Assembly (NCBI GenBank): GCA_963691705.1
Contig: OY829546.1
Coordinates: 31,218,040-31,282,039, forward strand
Origin: Viola odorata
Taxonomy: Eukaryota > Streptophyta > Magnoliopsida > Malpighiales > Violaceae
Length of the DNA stretch: 64,000 nt
Reading direction: 5' to 3'
How positions within the stretch are numbered: the stretch's first letter is position 1; each line of letters opens with the position of its first letter. This document shows, piece by piece, positions 44,009 through 53,640 of this stretch. The position numbers were made by a program, and so were the translations under genes. Under the pieces are notes generated by a model that worked only from the letters and a program-made list of their open reading frames with translations, had not been told where the DNA came from and made no database searches.

Positions 44009-46162
44009 ATGCCTCGCGCCACCCTTTCTAAAAAACCCCTGGGTGTGGGTGAATTGGCGATAGAGGACACCCCTTCCAGTTTAACTAGGTTTGAGGAAAT
44101 TGTGAGGGAATTTGCCCCATACGATGATATTTTACCGGATGATTATAGGATTTTGGTAGCTGCCGAGGAGGTCCGCTTGAATAGTGATGTAGGGTTGCAC
44201 CAACGGGTTTTGTACACAAAGATGTTTATGTATGGGTTTAGGGTTCCATTGCATCCTATGGCAGCTGATTTGATTAATAGGCTTTCCTTAAATCCTACCC
44301 AAATAGCTCCCAACGACTAGTCCTCTATATATGCCTTTATTTAGATTTGCGAGATAAACTACATACCTTCACCTTCTATCCAGCTTTTTAAATATTTCTT
44401 TCAACTATTCTGTCGGAGGAGCGTAGTTAGATTTGCCCTTTACTGGAGAGATATGATCGTGCGCCCTTTTACTAGGAATTTTCAGGCAATCGACTTCGTC
44501 GTTCATGATTGGAAGGATCATTTTTGTGTGGTGGATTTTCCTTCTGTAACATGGAGATCCAGGTTTAATAGGGGTGTCTAGGAGAATCATTGGAAGAAGC
44601 CCCATGATTTGTCGGAAACCTCTCAAGCTCTAGCTGATAGGCTACTCCTTGTGAATACCCCTTTTCATGTTCGACTGTTGGCTATTGGCACTCCTTTGTC
44701 GGATTGTGGATACGGTAAGCATAATTCTCTTATTTATGTTATCGACTTCTCCTCTAACTCTGATGTGTGTTTGTTTCTTTTGCAGTTATAGCGGCAGATT
44801 GGAAATTGGAGGCTGAGAAGAGGAAAGATAAAAGGAAGCGATCGACAATGGAGATAACCGCAAGGCCAGTTTCTAAGAAAATGAAGAAGAACACCGTTGT
44901 TAACCCTCCTCTCCAGATCAGAGAAAATCCATCTGTTGCAGAGCGTATCATTTTCAGTTCTCAAGCGTCTCTTTCCTCTCTATCAAACAACACAAGGCTC
45001 GATATGGAGGGTACTTTCAATCTAAAAAACAAACGAATGAGGACCGTAGTGGATGCCTTTTTGGATGCCGTTCAACCTACGGTTGAGGTAGCACCTCCGG
45101 CGTAGACAATTGGCGGGGAGATTTCTGCTGGGTTGACTTTGCGGATACTGGGATTGCTCTGGGTTCCGAGACCCTTTCTCCGAATCCTATCTCTTATGCC
45201 CCTGCTGGTGAGACTGTCCAGATATCGTCTCCGGTATCGGACCCTTCCGCTTTTGGTCCTCTTACAGGATCTTCGTCGGTGGTTATTCCGTCAAGCTCCG
45301 TTCCTCCGACTACTTCAGGTCTTATAGAGCTGTTCTTTGTTCCTCAACCCTCTTCCTTGCCGGCTTATCCTAACATTAAATTTCCTGGCCCCTCCTGTGA
45401 CTTGACTGCAGTTCTCTCGTCCCACGGTCCCAATAGTGAATTGACTCACCGGGTGAACTTGCAGAACTTTGGATCGCAAGGTTTACAATCCTTGGGTCTG
45501 TCGAAACTATGTGGTGATGAGTTATGGATGGCTCGATACCTGACGGAGATGATCGACCTTCCTGCCCACACGGAGGATCCGCGTCGGATGTCATTTGGTG
45601 CTTAAGCTTCTAGGGTTCGGTCTGACATGCTTGTAGCTCAGTGCCAGTTTCAGTGTTTGCTGAATGACTATGCGAATGAGGTGGCGAGGGAAAGGGTGAG
45701 GGTAAGTGAAGCATGTACTGATGCTGAGGTCCAGCGATAGCATGCTCAAGAGGCTATCGAAGAGAGGGATGTAACTATCGGTAGGATCGAGACCGAACTG
45801 TCAGGGTAGAGGAAGGGTTTTCGAAAGAAGAAGGCAAAGCTTTTGGCGACAATCCGGAGATGAGGGTGGAGCATTCAGAGGAAATTGCCCGCTTGAGCCA
45901 AAGTCTTGCTGATAAAGACAAGGAAATCGAAGGGATTCCTTCTAGGCTTAAAGAGCATCAGGAGAAGACAATGCTTGTGGTGGTCGATGGTTTTGTGGAT
46001 TGCTATGGTGAGGGTATGTTAGCCCCTGATAAGACTAGTCCAACTATCAACTATAGGCTCGCCGAGGCAGGCATTCCTCTTCCTCCACCGTCTGCTCAGG
46101 TGAACATGCCGGTTAGTGAGAGCGAGTCTATTGATGAAGAGGCATCCGATGGGGTCGAGTAG
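44009..46162 (+). pseudogene. E2 antisense gene B: Transposase_28-like with an intact GT-AG intron
   Basis: Starts MPRATLSKKPLGVGELA. Exon 1 carries the family domain (RLNSDVGLHQRVLYTKMF, YGFRVPLHPMAADLI, NPTQIAPND, WKDHFCVVDFPS), with TAG stops near 44318, 44342 and 44579. A 71-bp GT-AG intron (44715-44785) joins DCGY to VIAADWKLEAE in frame. Exon 2 has basic tracts (KRKDKRKR, KKMKKN), then after frameshifts HRVNLQNFGSQGLQSLG, then a coiled coil ending DGFVDCYGEGMLAPDK and an acidic tail (SESESIDEEASDGVE) at 46162. A basic N-terminal half and a coiled-coil C-terminal half suggest a nuclear, self-associating protein; this is inference. Confidence 0.75.
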
Positions 46163-46534
46163 ATATATCCTTTCTTTATTTTATTCTCTATTTTGCGGAT
46201 GTAATTTCGATAATGAACCTTTTCCAGTCAAATATTTTATTGTTTGTGTGACGTTTGAATTTGGATGTTGTAGTTGTCGGTAGTGCCTTTGGGATCCTTG
46301 CTCATTATCTTTTCTGGTAGTTTCCTCAATAGGCTATAAATGAGCGCATTAATTTTTGTTTCGATTGTTGGGGATGCTTTATGATGCATTAATGTCTTTT
46401 AACCGTTGTGACACTTATAGTCTTTTCGTATTTCCCCGTGGTCGCCTCTTTTGACCATCACATCGCTTTGCCTGGTTTGTTTGTTACTTTTTTTTTTGAA
46501 GCGACGATTCTCACTTTTTTCACCTCTGGTTTTC

Positions 46535-46540
46535 TATAAA
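46535..46540 (+). promoter_or_regulatory. TATA box of E2 small gene a
   Basis: TATAAA about 100 bp before ATG 46640, in the context GTTTTCTATAAATTGG. Confidence 0.5.
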
Positions 46541-46639
46541 TTGGCACTTCTTTCTCTTTTTTAGCTCCTCAAATGATTTGTGCCCCTCTTTTGGGACGGT
46601 TTAACTACTTGTTCATGTTCCTCTTGCCCTTCTGCTATT

Positions 46640-47038
46640 ATGGATGATCAATCTAAAGACTTTCTTCTGTCTAAAGTTCTTATTGTGAAGCACCACGCTA
46701 TGATGGATGTCTCTACTTTGCAAGGTATGATGTTGAGAGCCGCGGACGATATTCGTCAATTGGAGAGCATGCTTGATCCCTTGGAGGCCCAACGGGATAT
46801 GACATATGAAGAGGACGATGATACCCTCGAGGTGGTCTCTAAGGCTGCTATCTGTGTGTCCTATATTCATGCTACTATTAACATGTTGAAGAATAAAAGG
46901 ACTCTGTTGAAGGGTTGTATGGAAGGAGTTAAGGCCTCTTCTTCTGAATCAACTTCCATTGCTGATGCTTTGAGGGAGATTCCTAGCTCGGCGGATAATG
47001 ACGATGATGACCAGGCTCCTCCAGCTGCTCATGTCTAA
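46640..47038 (+). CDS. E2 small antisense gene a: coiled-coil protein of 132 residues
   Basis: Intact frame from MDDQSKDFLLSKVLIVKHH. Helical, with LQGMMLRAADDIRQLESML and INMLKNKRTLLKGC, then STSIADALREIPSS, and an acidic end (DNDDDDQ). Homologous to 32234-32617 of E1 and to 47756-48106. The start is chosen because all three homologues begin MD(E/D) at this point. The TATA box lies at 46535 and the 3'-end motif at 47074, 36 bp past the stop. I do not recognise the family. Confidence 0.65.
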   Translation: MDDQSKDFLLSKVLIVKHHAMMDVSTLQGMMLRAADDIRQLESMLDPLEAQRDMTYEEDDDTLEVVSKAAICVSYIHATINMLKNKRTLLKGCMEGVKASSSESTSIADALREIPSSADNDDDDQAPPAAHV

Positions 47039-47073
47039 GTTTTTAGTTATGGCACTTTTGTTTGTTTTGCGGT

Positions 47074-47090
47074 TGTAGATGTCGTATGGC
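47074..47090 (+). terminator. Shared 3'-end motif, E2 copy 2
   Basis: TGTAGATGTCGTATGGC, then TTTTGTTTTAATGAAC. It lies just after small gene a. Confidence 0.65.
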
Positions 47091-47109
47091 TTTTGTTTTA
47101 ATGAACTTT

Positions 47110-47680
47110 GTTTTGGAGGACTTTATCCCCATTTGATTTTTCTGCATGGTTAGTTTACACTATTGTATTTATAATGAATGAATCAACCGGGTTATCCACG
47201 ACTATCAAACATTATATTGCACACCTATATAACATCAATATTGTATATTCCATCAAAAAATTGAGGAAATCGTCTTACCATTTCTTGCGGCCGCTATCGG
47301 CTTCTAACTAGAATAGAAAGAACTTAAATCTTGCCAAGTGAAACGAGTGTCATCCTTTAGGATTTCAGAGAACCTATTCTGGGATTTTTGTTTGCGACAA
47401 TTCCCTTCGTTCGATAGTTTTTGAATAAATGTTGGTCGGCGCAGTAATGACTTTGAGTCGATCGATGCAATGTTTGGTCTTTTCCAATAGTCGCATTCTT
47501 TAAGTGGCGTGTGTTTTCTTCTTGCACTATTAATGGTCTGAACATCACGTCTTTGCAGGTGTCACATCGTTTCAGAGGTGGCGTGTTTCCCATAATTGCT
47601 TTATTAATTGCTTTTGAATTTCCCCAAGCGTTGCGTCATTTCATTCTTCAAGATGGCTGCCCCGGTTTCCCTTATCCAAT
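47110..47680. other. E2 spacer between small genes a and b
   Basis: No coding supported. The region leads into a TATAAAT box at 47686. Confidence 0.45.
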
Positions 47681-47685
47681 TCCTC

Positions 47686-47692
47686 TATAAAT
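47686..47692 (+). promoter_or_regulatory. TATA box of E2 small gene b
   Basis: TATAAAT in CTCTATAAATCAGAGG, about 65 bp before ATG 47756. The flanking CCTCT and AGAGG words form a small inverted repeat around the box. Confidence 0.55.
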
Positions 47693-47755
47693 CAGAGGCC
47701 CATTTTTTACTCTCATTTTCTATTCCTCTTTTATCTCCTCTGCCCTTTTATCATT

Positions 47756-48106
47756 ATGGATGAGCAAACCAAAGGAGAGCTTCTGTTAATCGCTACGTCC
47801 GTTAAACGGAACTCCGTTCGTCATGTTTCTGTCTTGGAAGATATGATTCGTGACACGAAGGATGACATTCTACATCTAGAGGGGATGACGTACATGTTGG
47901 TTACCCAAAGGGACATGACAGTGGAAGAGGATGACGATGCCCTAGAGATTGTGTCTTCTGCTAGTAGCTGTCTTCTTCATCTCCAGGTTTCTATTAACAT
48001 GCTTCAGAATAAGAAGGCTTTGTTGGAAAGTTGCTTGCAAAGTGTCAGGGTTATTCCTACTGATGTTGGGGATGTTGCGCACCCTAGGGACCATTCCCGG
48101 TTCTGA
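47756..48106 (+). CDS. E2 small antisense gene b: coiled-coil protein of 116 residues
   Basis: Intact frame from MDEQTKGELLLIATSVKRN. Shares with gene a the segments MTVEEDDDALEIVSSA and INMLQNKKALLESCLQ, and with the E1 protein the same overall pattern. The C-terminus differs and lacks ALREIP. It lies next to the tandem array and has its own TATA box and 3'-end motif (48152). The two E2 copies are probably a tandem duplicate. Function is unknown. Confidence 0.62.
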   Translation: MDEQTKGELLLIATSVKRNSVRHVSVLEDMIRDTKDDILHLEGMTYMLVTQRDMTVEEDDDALEIVSSASSCLLHLQVSINMLQNKKALLESCLQSVRVIPTDVGDVAHPRDHSRF

Positions 48107-48151
48107 CAGCGAATAGATATTTTTTCCTATTTTTGTTGTGTTTCCGTTTTC

Positions 48152-48168
48152 TGTAGATGTCGTATGGC
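48152..48168 (+). terminator. Shared 3'-end motif, E2 copy 3
   Basis: TGTAGATGTCGTATGGC, then TTTTGTTTAATAAATT, 46 bp past the stop of small gene b. The AATAAA directly after supports a poly(A) role. Confidence 0.65.
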
Positions 48169-48261
48169 TTTTGTTTAATAAATTTACTTTCTCTTATTTT
48201 TCTCTATTGTCATTTGCTTTGTGATGTTACTAGTAACCTTTTTAAGATACCAGGATGATTC

Positions 48262-49045
48262 CTTTCCATACGTCCGTTTGAGAGAAACGGAGACGGCTTC
48301 TCTCGATACAATATGAACGCGTATCCTTAAACCGTACCACCGTATGCCTCCGCATTACCGGAATGGGCAAGAAGGAGTACCGTTTAGCTGACACGGGCAG
48401 CTCTTTCCATACGTCCGCTTGAAAAAAATAGAGATAGCTTCCATATGAGAATACGAACGCGTATCCTTTAGCCGTACCACCCCATGCCAACGCATTACCG
48501 AAATGGGCAAGAAGGAGTACCATTAGCTGACATGAGCAGCTCTTTCCATACGTCAATTTGAAAGAAACAGAGATGATTTCCATTTAAGAATATGAACGCG
48601 TATCCTTAAACCGTGCCACCATATGCCAATGCATTACTGGAATGGGCAAGAAGGAGTACCGTTTAGCTGACACGAGCAACTCTTTCCATACGTCCATTTG
48701 AAAGAAACGGAGATGGCTTCCATATGGGAATACGAACACGAATCCTTAAGTCGTACCACCACATACCAACGCATTACTAGAATGGGCAAGAAGGAGTACC
48801 GTTAGCTGACACGAGCAACTCTATCCATACGTCTATTTGAAGAAAATAGAGATGGCTTCCATACGTCCGTTTGAAGAAAACAGAGATGGCTTCCATACAT
48901 CCATTTGAAGAAATGGAGATGGCTTCCATTTAAGAATATGAATACGTATCCTTAAGCTGTGCCACTGTATACCAACGCATTACTGAAATGGGCAAGAAGG
49001 AGTACCGTTTAGCTGACACGGGCAACTCTTTCCATACATCCGTTT
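48262..49045 (-). repeat. E2 tandem hairpin array, about five units of 141 bp plus 34-bp subunits
   Basis: Units contain CTTTCCATACGTC, a short inverted repeat, GAGATGGCTTCC, CGCGTATCCTTAA, CCACC, CGCATTAC, AATGGGCAAGAAGGAGTACC and GCTGACACG. Near 48840-48920 a 34-bp subunit with the inverted repeat is itself repeated. The integrase reading on the minus strand runs directly into the array, so the last part of integrase has been lost. Confidence 0.85.
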
Positions 49046-49192
49046 GACACGTCGGTTATGATACTTGGCCATTTTGCGCTTATAGAGTGTTTTCAACAAG
49101 GCTTGTTCTTGTAATTCCGGCAGTAGGTCGAGTTGTTCCCTTAGCCTGTATTCATTATGTTCCTCATTGAAGTATCTGATGCGTAAGATGAG
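49046..49192 (-). pseudogene. E2 integrase C-terminal fragment
   Basis: Minus-strand reading LRIRYFNEEHNEYRLREQ, then LLPELQEQALLKTLYKRKMA and KYHNRRV, matching the E1 segment LRVAYFKEELNEERLRAN. It is cut off from the catalytic core by the LTR element 49193-52340 and truncated on the other side by the tandem array. Confidence 0.8.
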
Positions 49193-49913
49193 TGATACGA
49201 GCATGGATGCTCCGGTGCCCGCACACATTGCACGTGAAAGGCCTCCCGCGTGGCCTATCTTCCGAGTTGTGAGCCCTTGGCTGAGCCCATGTCCGAGCCC
49301 ATGGCCAAGCCCGCCTAGGCCAAGCCCATCTTCATTGCTGCCAAGGCCAAGCTTCTCAAGCCCCTTTGTCTAAGGGTGTTAGGGTATTTACCCCTTTGTT
49401 TAGACTTAAGTATTTAAAGTGCATTTTATTCATTTCAGCACTTGTCTTTGATTTGAATGTTATTTCTCTAAGACCAAACCCTAGTGTAGCTTAGGTAATT
49501 TAGGGTTCTTAAAACCAGCACTTCATCTTCTTCATCAAAACAGCCGGTTTGTCCATCCTTGTTGATGGAAGGGTCGGCCTTGATTGAGAGATCCTTCATT
49601 GCTTTGTAACAAGGTTGTCTAGACTAGTTCTAGGAGGGTTTGTTGGGTATTGAAGTTATATACTTGTTCTTCATGAAAACACTTTCCATTTCATCCATAT
49701 ATTCCACTGCACAATCCGCACTCCTTCTTGCGACATTATCATCTCCATTTATCCACTTATTGTTGTTGCCCTTAAACTCCATACAAATTCGGATCCATCC
49801 ATCCACCCAAACACCATCTATCCTAGCGTTTACCACCTCTCAAAGGAGACTAGATCCTTACTGCCTTCACCTCACGACTTCATCATCTCCAAATCAAAGT
49901 TGAGCTCTTATCA
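49193..49913 (+). repeat. 5' LTR of the LARD-like element (721 bp)
   Basis: Nearly identical to 51574-52340 apart from a shorter GAGCCC minisatellite near 49270-49310 and scattered substitutions. Confidence 0.9.
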
Positions 49914-51573
49914 AGTGGTAGTGGAGCTCCAAATCGTCTTCTAGGTTGGTAAACTCCCTTCTCACGGCTGGAATCATCATTTCCACCGTAGGTTTTCATT
50001 TTTGGCCGAAATGTTTTCTGTTTTTCACATCCGTTCCTCTCTTCGGTTCAAACTTCTTTTCCTTGAGTTTCTTCGGTTCAAACACCTTGATTCTTGTTTT
50101 CTATGGTTTAGACATTATTTTCTACCATAGGAATCACTCCCACTCCATTTAAAAAATTTGGTATTCTTGAGAAATTCTTGTCTTTTAGTGTGCTGAATTT
50201 TGGAAGAACATAATTGCTGAATTATTTTGTGTTTGTGTGCATCTAAATGGACGAAATTTCATCTTCTTTAAAGTATGAATGCTTGCTGATTTGGAGCTTC
50301 CTATGATGAGCCATGAGAGCCATGTGGACTAGCTTGTTTCTTAGCTAAGTGCTGAATTTTTAAGCTCCACTCCTAGCCGGCCACATCACCTCTATTGTGA
50401 GCCTAGTATTTGTTTTCATTGTGAGCCAAGCATTTCAGCTTGCTCACTACTCCACTTCCTCACATAGCCGGCCCTAGGGTAGCATACTTAGCTTCGCATT
50501 TGTGTGTCACACACCTTGGAACTCCTTGTCAAACACTTTGCAAAAACTACTTGTCATACATATGTGCACTACGCGTCATACATTCACATATTTTGGCATT
50601 TAGTGAAAAATATTTTGTGAGTTAAAACTACTTGTCTTTCACTTCTTTGTTCAAAATACATGTCATACAAGTGAGCTCTCTTCACTTAATTCAAAAAACA
50701 GAAAAGAAAAGAGAAAAGAACTAAAAGAAATATCAAATAAAAAAAAAAAGTGATCAAGTTCCTCAATTCAAAAAAAAGAGAGATTGCAATTGAGTCACAA
50801 GCAAGAGACTACATGTGTGTGTGCATTTGAAGTGAATTACATCATTTTAAAGTGAAGGGTTCTGTTAAGAACAATTTTCGGATTTTCCCCTCCAAATTTT
50901 CCTAAATTTGGCAGTGTTTTCTTTTCCATTTTGTATGAGTTTTCCCACCCAGAAAAATCTGAAATTTTACGTGCATCAACGTCTTTCTGTTTGGAACAAA
51001 ACTTAATTTTGAGTCAACTATTAATTCGGTGCACTTGCCATACTTTTTTGCCTTCCAAGAAAAGTGTGCAGATTGCGCTAGAATTTTCAGTTCTTGGATA
51101 GCTTGTGTCTTTATTTTCGTTTCTCTTTTCCTTTGAGTCGTCTTCTTAAGTAGCTTTGATTTTGTGTTTCTCTTCTTTGTTTGCACGCATTGTTACTCTA
51201 ATCTAAGTCTAATTAGTGTCCGATTTCATCATTAGTCTTGGGCATTAATTCGGCTTTCCTCTTCACTTTCTTTCTTACCTTGGTTGTCTTGCTTTCCTTG
51301 AACTCTAGTCGATCTGTAGGGTCTTGCTAGCCTAGTTGATTGGTTTGTGATTGAGATAAGAGTGTTAGAGAAAAGTGTGAGCCTATTAGAGTGACGAGGG
51401 TGAAACACGTGAGGGAGAGACTAACCCTTTTTAGCTATCAATTACGTTTGTTCCTTTGTGTAGGTACAATTCGTTATGGCAAATATTGTGCTTAAATCTC
51501 CATCTCTCCTTTTGGTCTATCACACCATCCACGGTCTAGATTCGAGGACGAATCTCCTCAAAGAGGGATGGGA
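49914..51573. other. Internal region of the LARD-like element, non-coding
   Basis: No gag or pol reading in any frame. The last 40 bp include GAGGACGAATCTCC, a phrase common before the 3' LTR of Gypsy elements. Pyrimidine-rich and A-rich blocks alternate. Confidence 0.7.
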
Positions 51574-52340
51574 TGATACGAGCATGGATGCTCCGGTGCC
51601 CGCACATATTGCACGTGAAAGGCCTCCCGCGTGGCCTATCTTCTGAGCCGTGAGCCCTTGGCCGAGCCTGTGTCGGAGCCCATGTCCGAGCCTATGGCCG
51701 AGCCCGTGTCCGAGCCTATGGCCAAGCCCGCCTAGGCCAAGCCCATCTTCATTGCTGCCAAGGCCAAGCTTCTCAAGCCCCTTTGTCTAAGGGTGTTAGG
51801 GTATTTACCCCTTTGTTTAGACTTAAGTATTTAAAGTGCATTTTATTCATTTCAGCACTTGTCTTTGATTTGAATGTTATTTCTCTAAGACCAAACATTA
51901 GTGTAGCTTAGTGTAGCTTAGGTAATTTAGGGTTCTTAAAACCAGTACTTCATCTTCTTCATCAAAACAGCCGGGTTGTCCATCCTTGTTGATGGAAGGG
52001 TCGGCCTCGATTGAGAGATCCTTCATTGCTTTGTAACAAGGTTGTCTAGACTAGTTCTAAGAGGGTTTGTTGGGTATTGAAGTTATATACTTGTTCTTCA
52101 TCAAAACACTTTCCATTTCATCCATATATTCCACTGCACAATCCGCACTCCTTCTTGCGACGTTATCTTCTCCATTTATCCACTTATTGCTGCTGCCCTT
52201 AAACTCCATACAAATTCGGATCCATCCATCCACCCAAACACTATCTATCCTAGTGTTTACCACCTCCCAAAGGAGACTAGATCCTTGCTGCCTTCACCTT
52301 ACTGCTTCATCATCTCCAAATCGAAGTCGAGCTCTTATCA
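51574..52340 (+). repeat. 3' LTR of the LARD-like element (767 bp)
   Basis: Has an expanded minisatellite at about 51655-51735 made of GGCCGAGCC(T/C)(G/A)TGTC-type 12-24 bp units, and a small duplication of GTGTAGCTTA near 51900. Confidence 0.9.
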
Positions 52341-53080
52341 CTGAGAGCTCCGATTTCCACTAGGGTAACGACTTCGGTACCGTATGCCAACACAAATGGT
52401 GTTTCTCCTATACTTGCTTTGGGTGTCATCCGATATGCCCACATGATGTATGGCAACTCTTCTGCCCATTTTTTGTTAGCTCTTTCCAGGTTTTTCTTTA
52501 TTCCGCTCAATATGGTTCGGTTAGTGACTTTCGTCTGTTCGTTTGTCTGTGGGTGAGCCACGGAGGAGAATCTCTATTCGATTGCTAATTCTTGACATTG
52601 CCTCTGGAAATAGCCACTGGTAAACTGTGTTCCATTATTGCTAACAAGGACTTGAGGGATGCCGAATCGCATGATCACTTGGTTTTTGAAGAACTACTAA
52701 GTCTTTTCTGTTGTAATTTCTGAAATGGCCTCAGCTTCTGCCCACTTGGTGAAGTAGTCTACTGCGACAATGACATATTTGAGCTGAGGGTGGGCCACCG
52801 GGAAAGGTCCCATGATATCAATTCTCCACTGGGCAAACGGGCAAGGACTAACCATTGCTGATATCTTCGTAGCGGGCTGACGGGGAACTCTTGCAAACTC
52901 TTGGCAGCTCTGGCAAGTTCTTACAAAGGTATCACAATCTTTCCAGATGGTGGGCTAGTAAAATTCGGTGTGGAGAATTTGGGTGGCCATCGTTCCTCCA
53001 GAAATATGCATACCGTAAACGCCCTCATGAATTTCTCGCAGTGTGTAATGCCCCTGAACTTCCAATAGAGATTTCGCAGC
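52341..53080 (-). pseudogene. E2 integrase zinc finger and catalytic core
   Basis: Minus-strand reading with frameshifts: zinc-finger region near 53050-52900, then PCPFAQWRIDIMGPFP with the first catalytic Asp, then LVSNNGTQF where the expected Asp of SDNG is Asn, then HPQTNEQTKVTNRT where the expected Glu is Lys. ELPYIMWAYRMTPKASIGET closes the core. Two of the three catalytic acids are therefore lost. E1 keeps all three. Confidence 0.82.
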
Positions 53081-53640
53081 GGGTTGGAGAAATAGCGGCG
53101 GATGAGCTCTCCGTCAAACATTGAGCACCTATCAGCCCGCTTGAGGATTTTCATCTTTTCGTTGGGATCCTCCGGTAAAATATGATTCTTTAGCCATTTG
53201 ATCACTCGTGTACGCCAATCGTCTGCCTCTTCATCGACGCATAAAATGAGTTGTTCTTCTATGAAATAAGGAATCAAGATCTCTTCGACCATCACATCTT
53301 TTGGCATGGTTGCACCAGGGTCAACAACTAGCTTAGCGATCATATCGGCCTCGACGTTTTCTTCTCTCGGGATGTGGTTAATTGCAATGTGGATCCCTCT
53401 CTTCTTTATCTATAACAGCTCGTACTGCACCTTCTCAAGATATCAGATCATTGTGGGATCTTTCGCCTGTGAATGACCATTAACTTGGTCTACAATCAGC
53501 TTTGAATCGCCATGGATTTCTAGCTGCAGATCTTCCAGTTCCCCATAGTCATGGATCCCATTGGCAGTCAAATCCCTTCCTATGAACAGACCGTCCAGAA
53601 GCGCCTCGTACTCTTCTGCGTTGTTAGATAAAGGCTTCAA
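52921..53640 (-). pseudogene. E2 second RNase H and RNase H-integrase linker
   Basis: Minus strand: NNAEEYEALLDGLFIGRDLT, KLIVDQVNGHSQAKDP, then after a stop/frameshift MIAKLVVDPGATMPKDV and EEADDWRTRVIKWLKNH, which align with the E1 archaeal-type RNase H and its linker. Confidence 0.78.

Larger units (their letters stand above)
49193..52340 (+). mobile_element. Non-autonomous LTR retrotransposon (LARD-like) inserted in E2 integrase
   Basis: LTRs at 49193-49913 and 51574-52340, opening TGATACGAGCATGG and closing GAGCTCTTATCA, with a 10-bp near-perfect inverted end (TGATACGAGC against TGATAAGAGC). The host flanks ATGAG (49188-49192) and CTGAG (52341-52345) are a 5-bp duplication with one mismatch, and joining the outside restores the integrase reading. 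The internal 1.66 kb is non-coding. A purine tract (AAAGAGGGATGGGA) lies directly before the 3' LTR, and TGGTAGTGGAGC just after the 5' LTR is a candidate primer site. It depends on another element's proteins. Confidence 0.9.
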
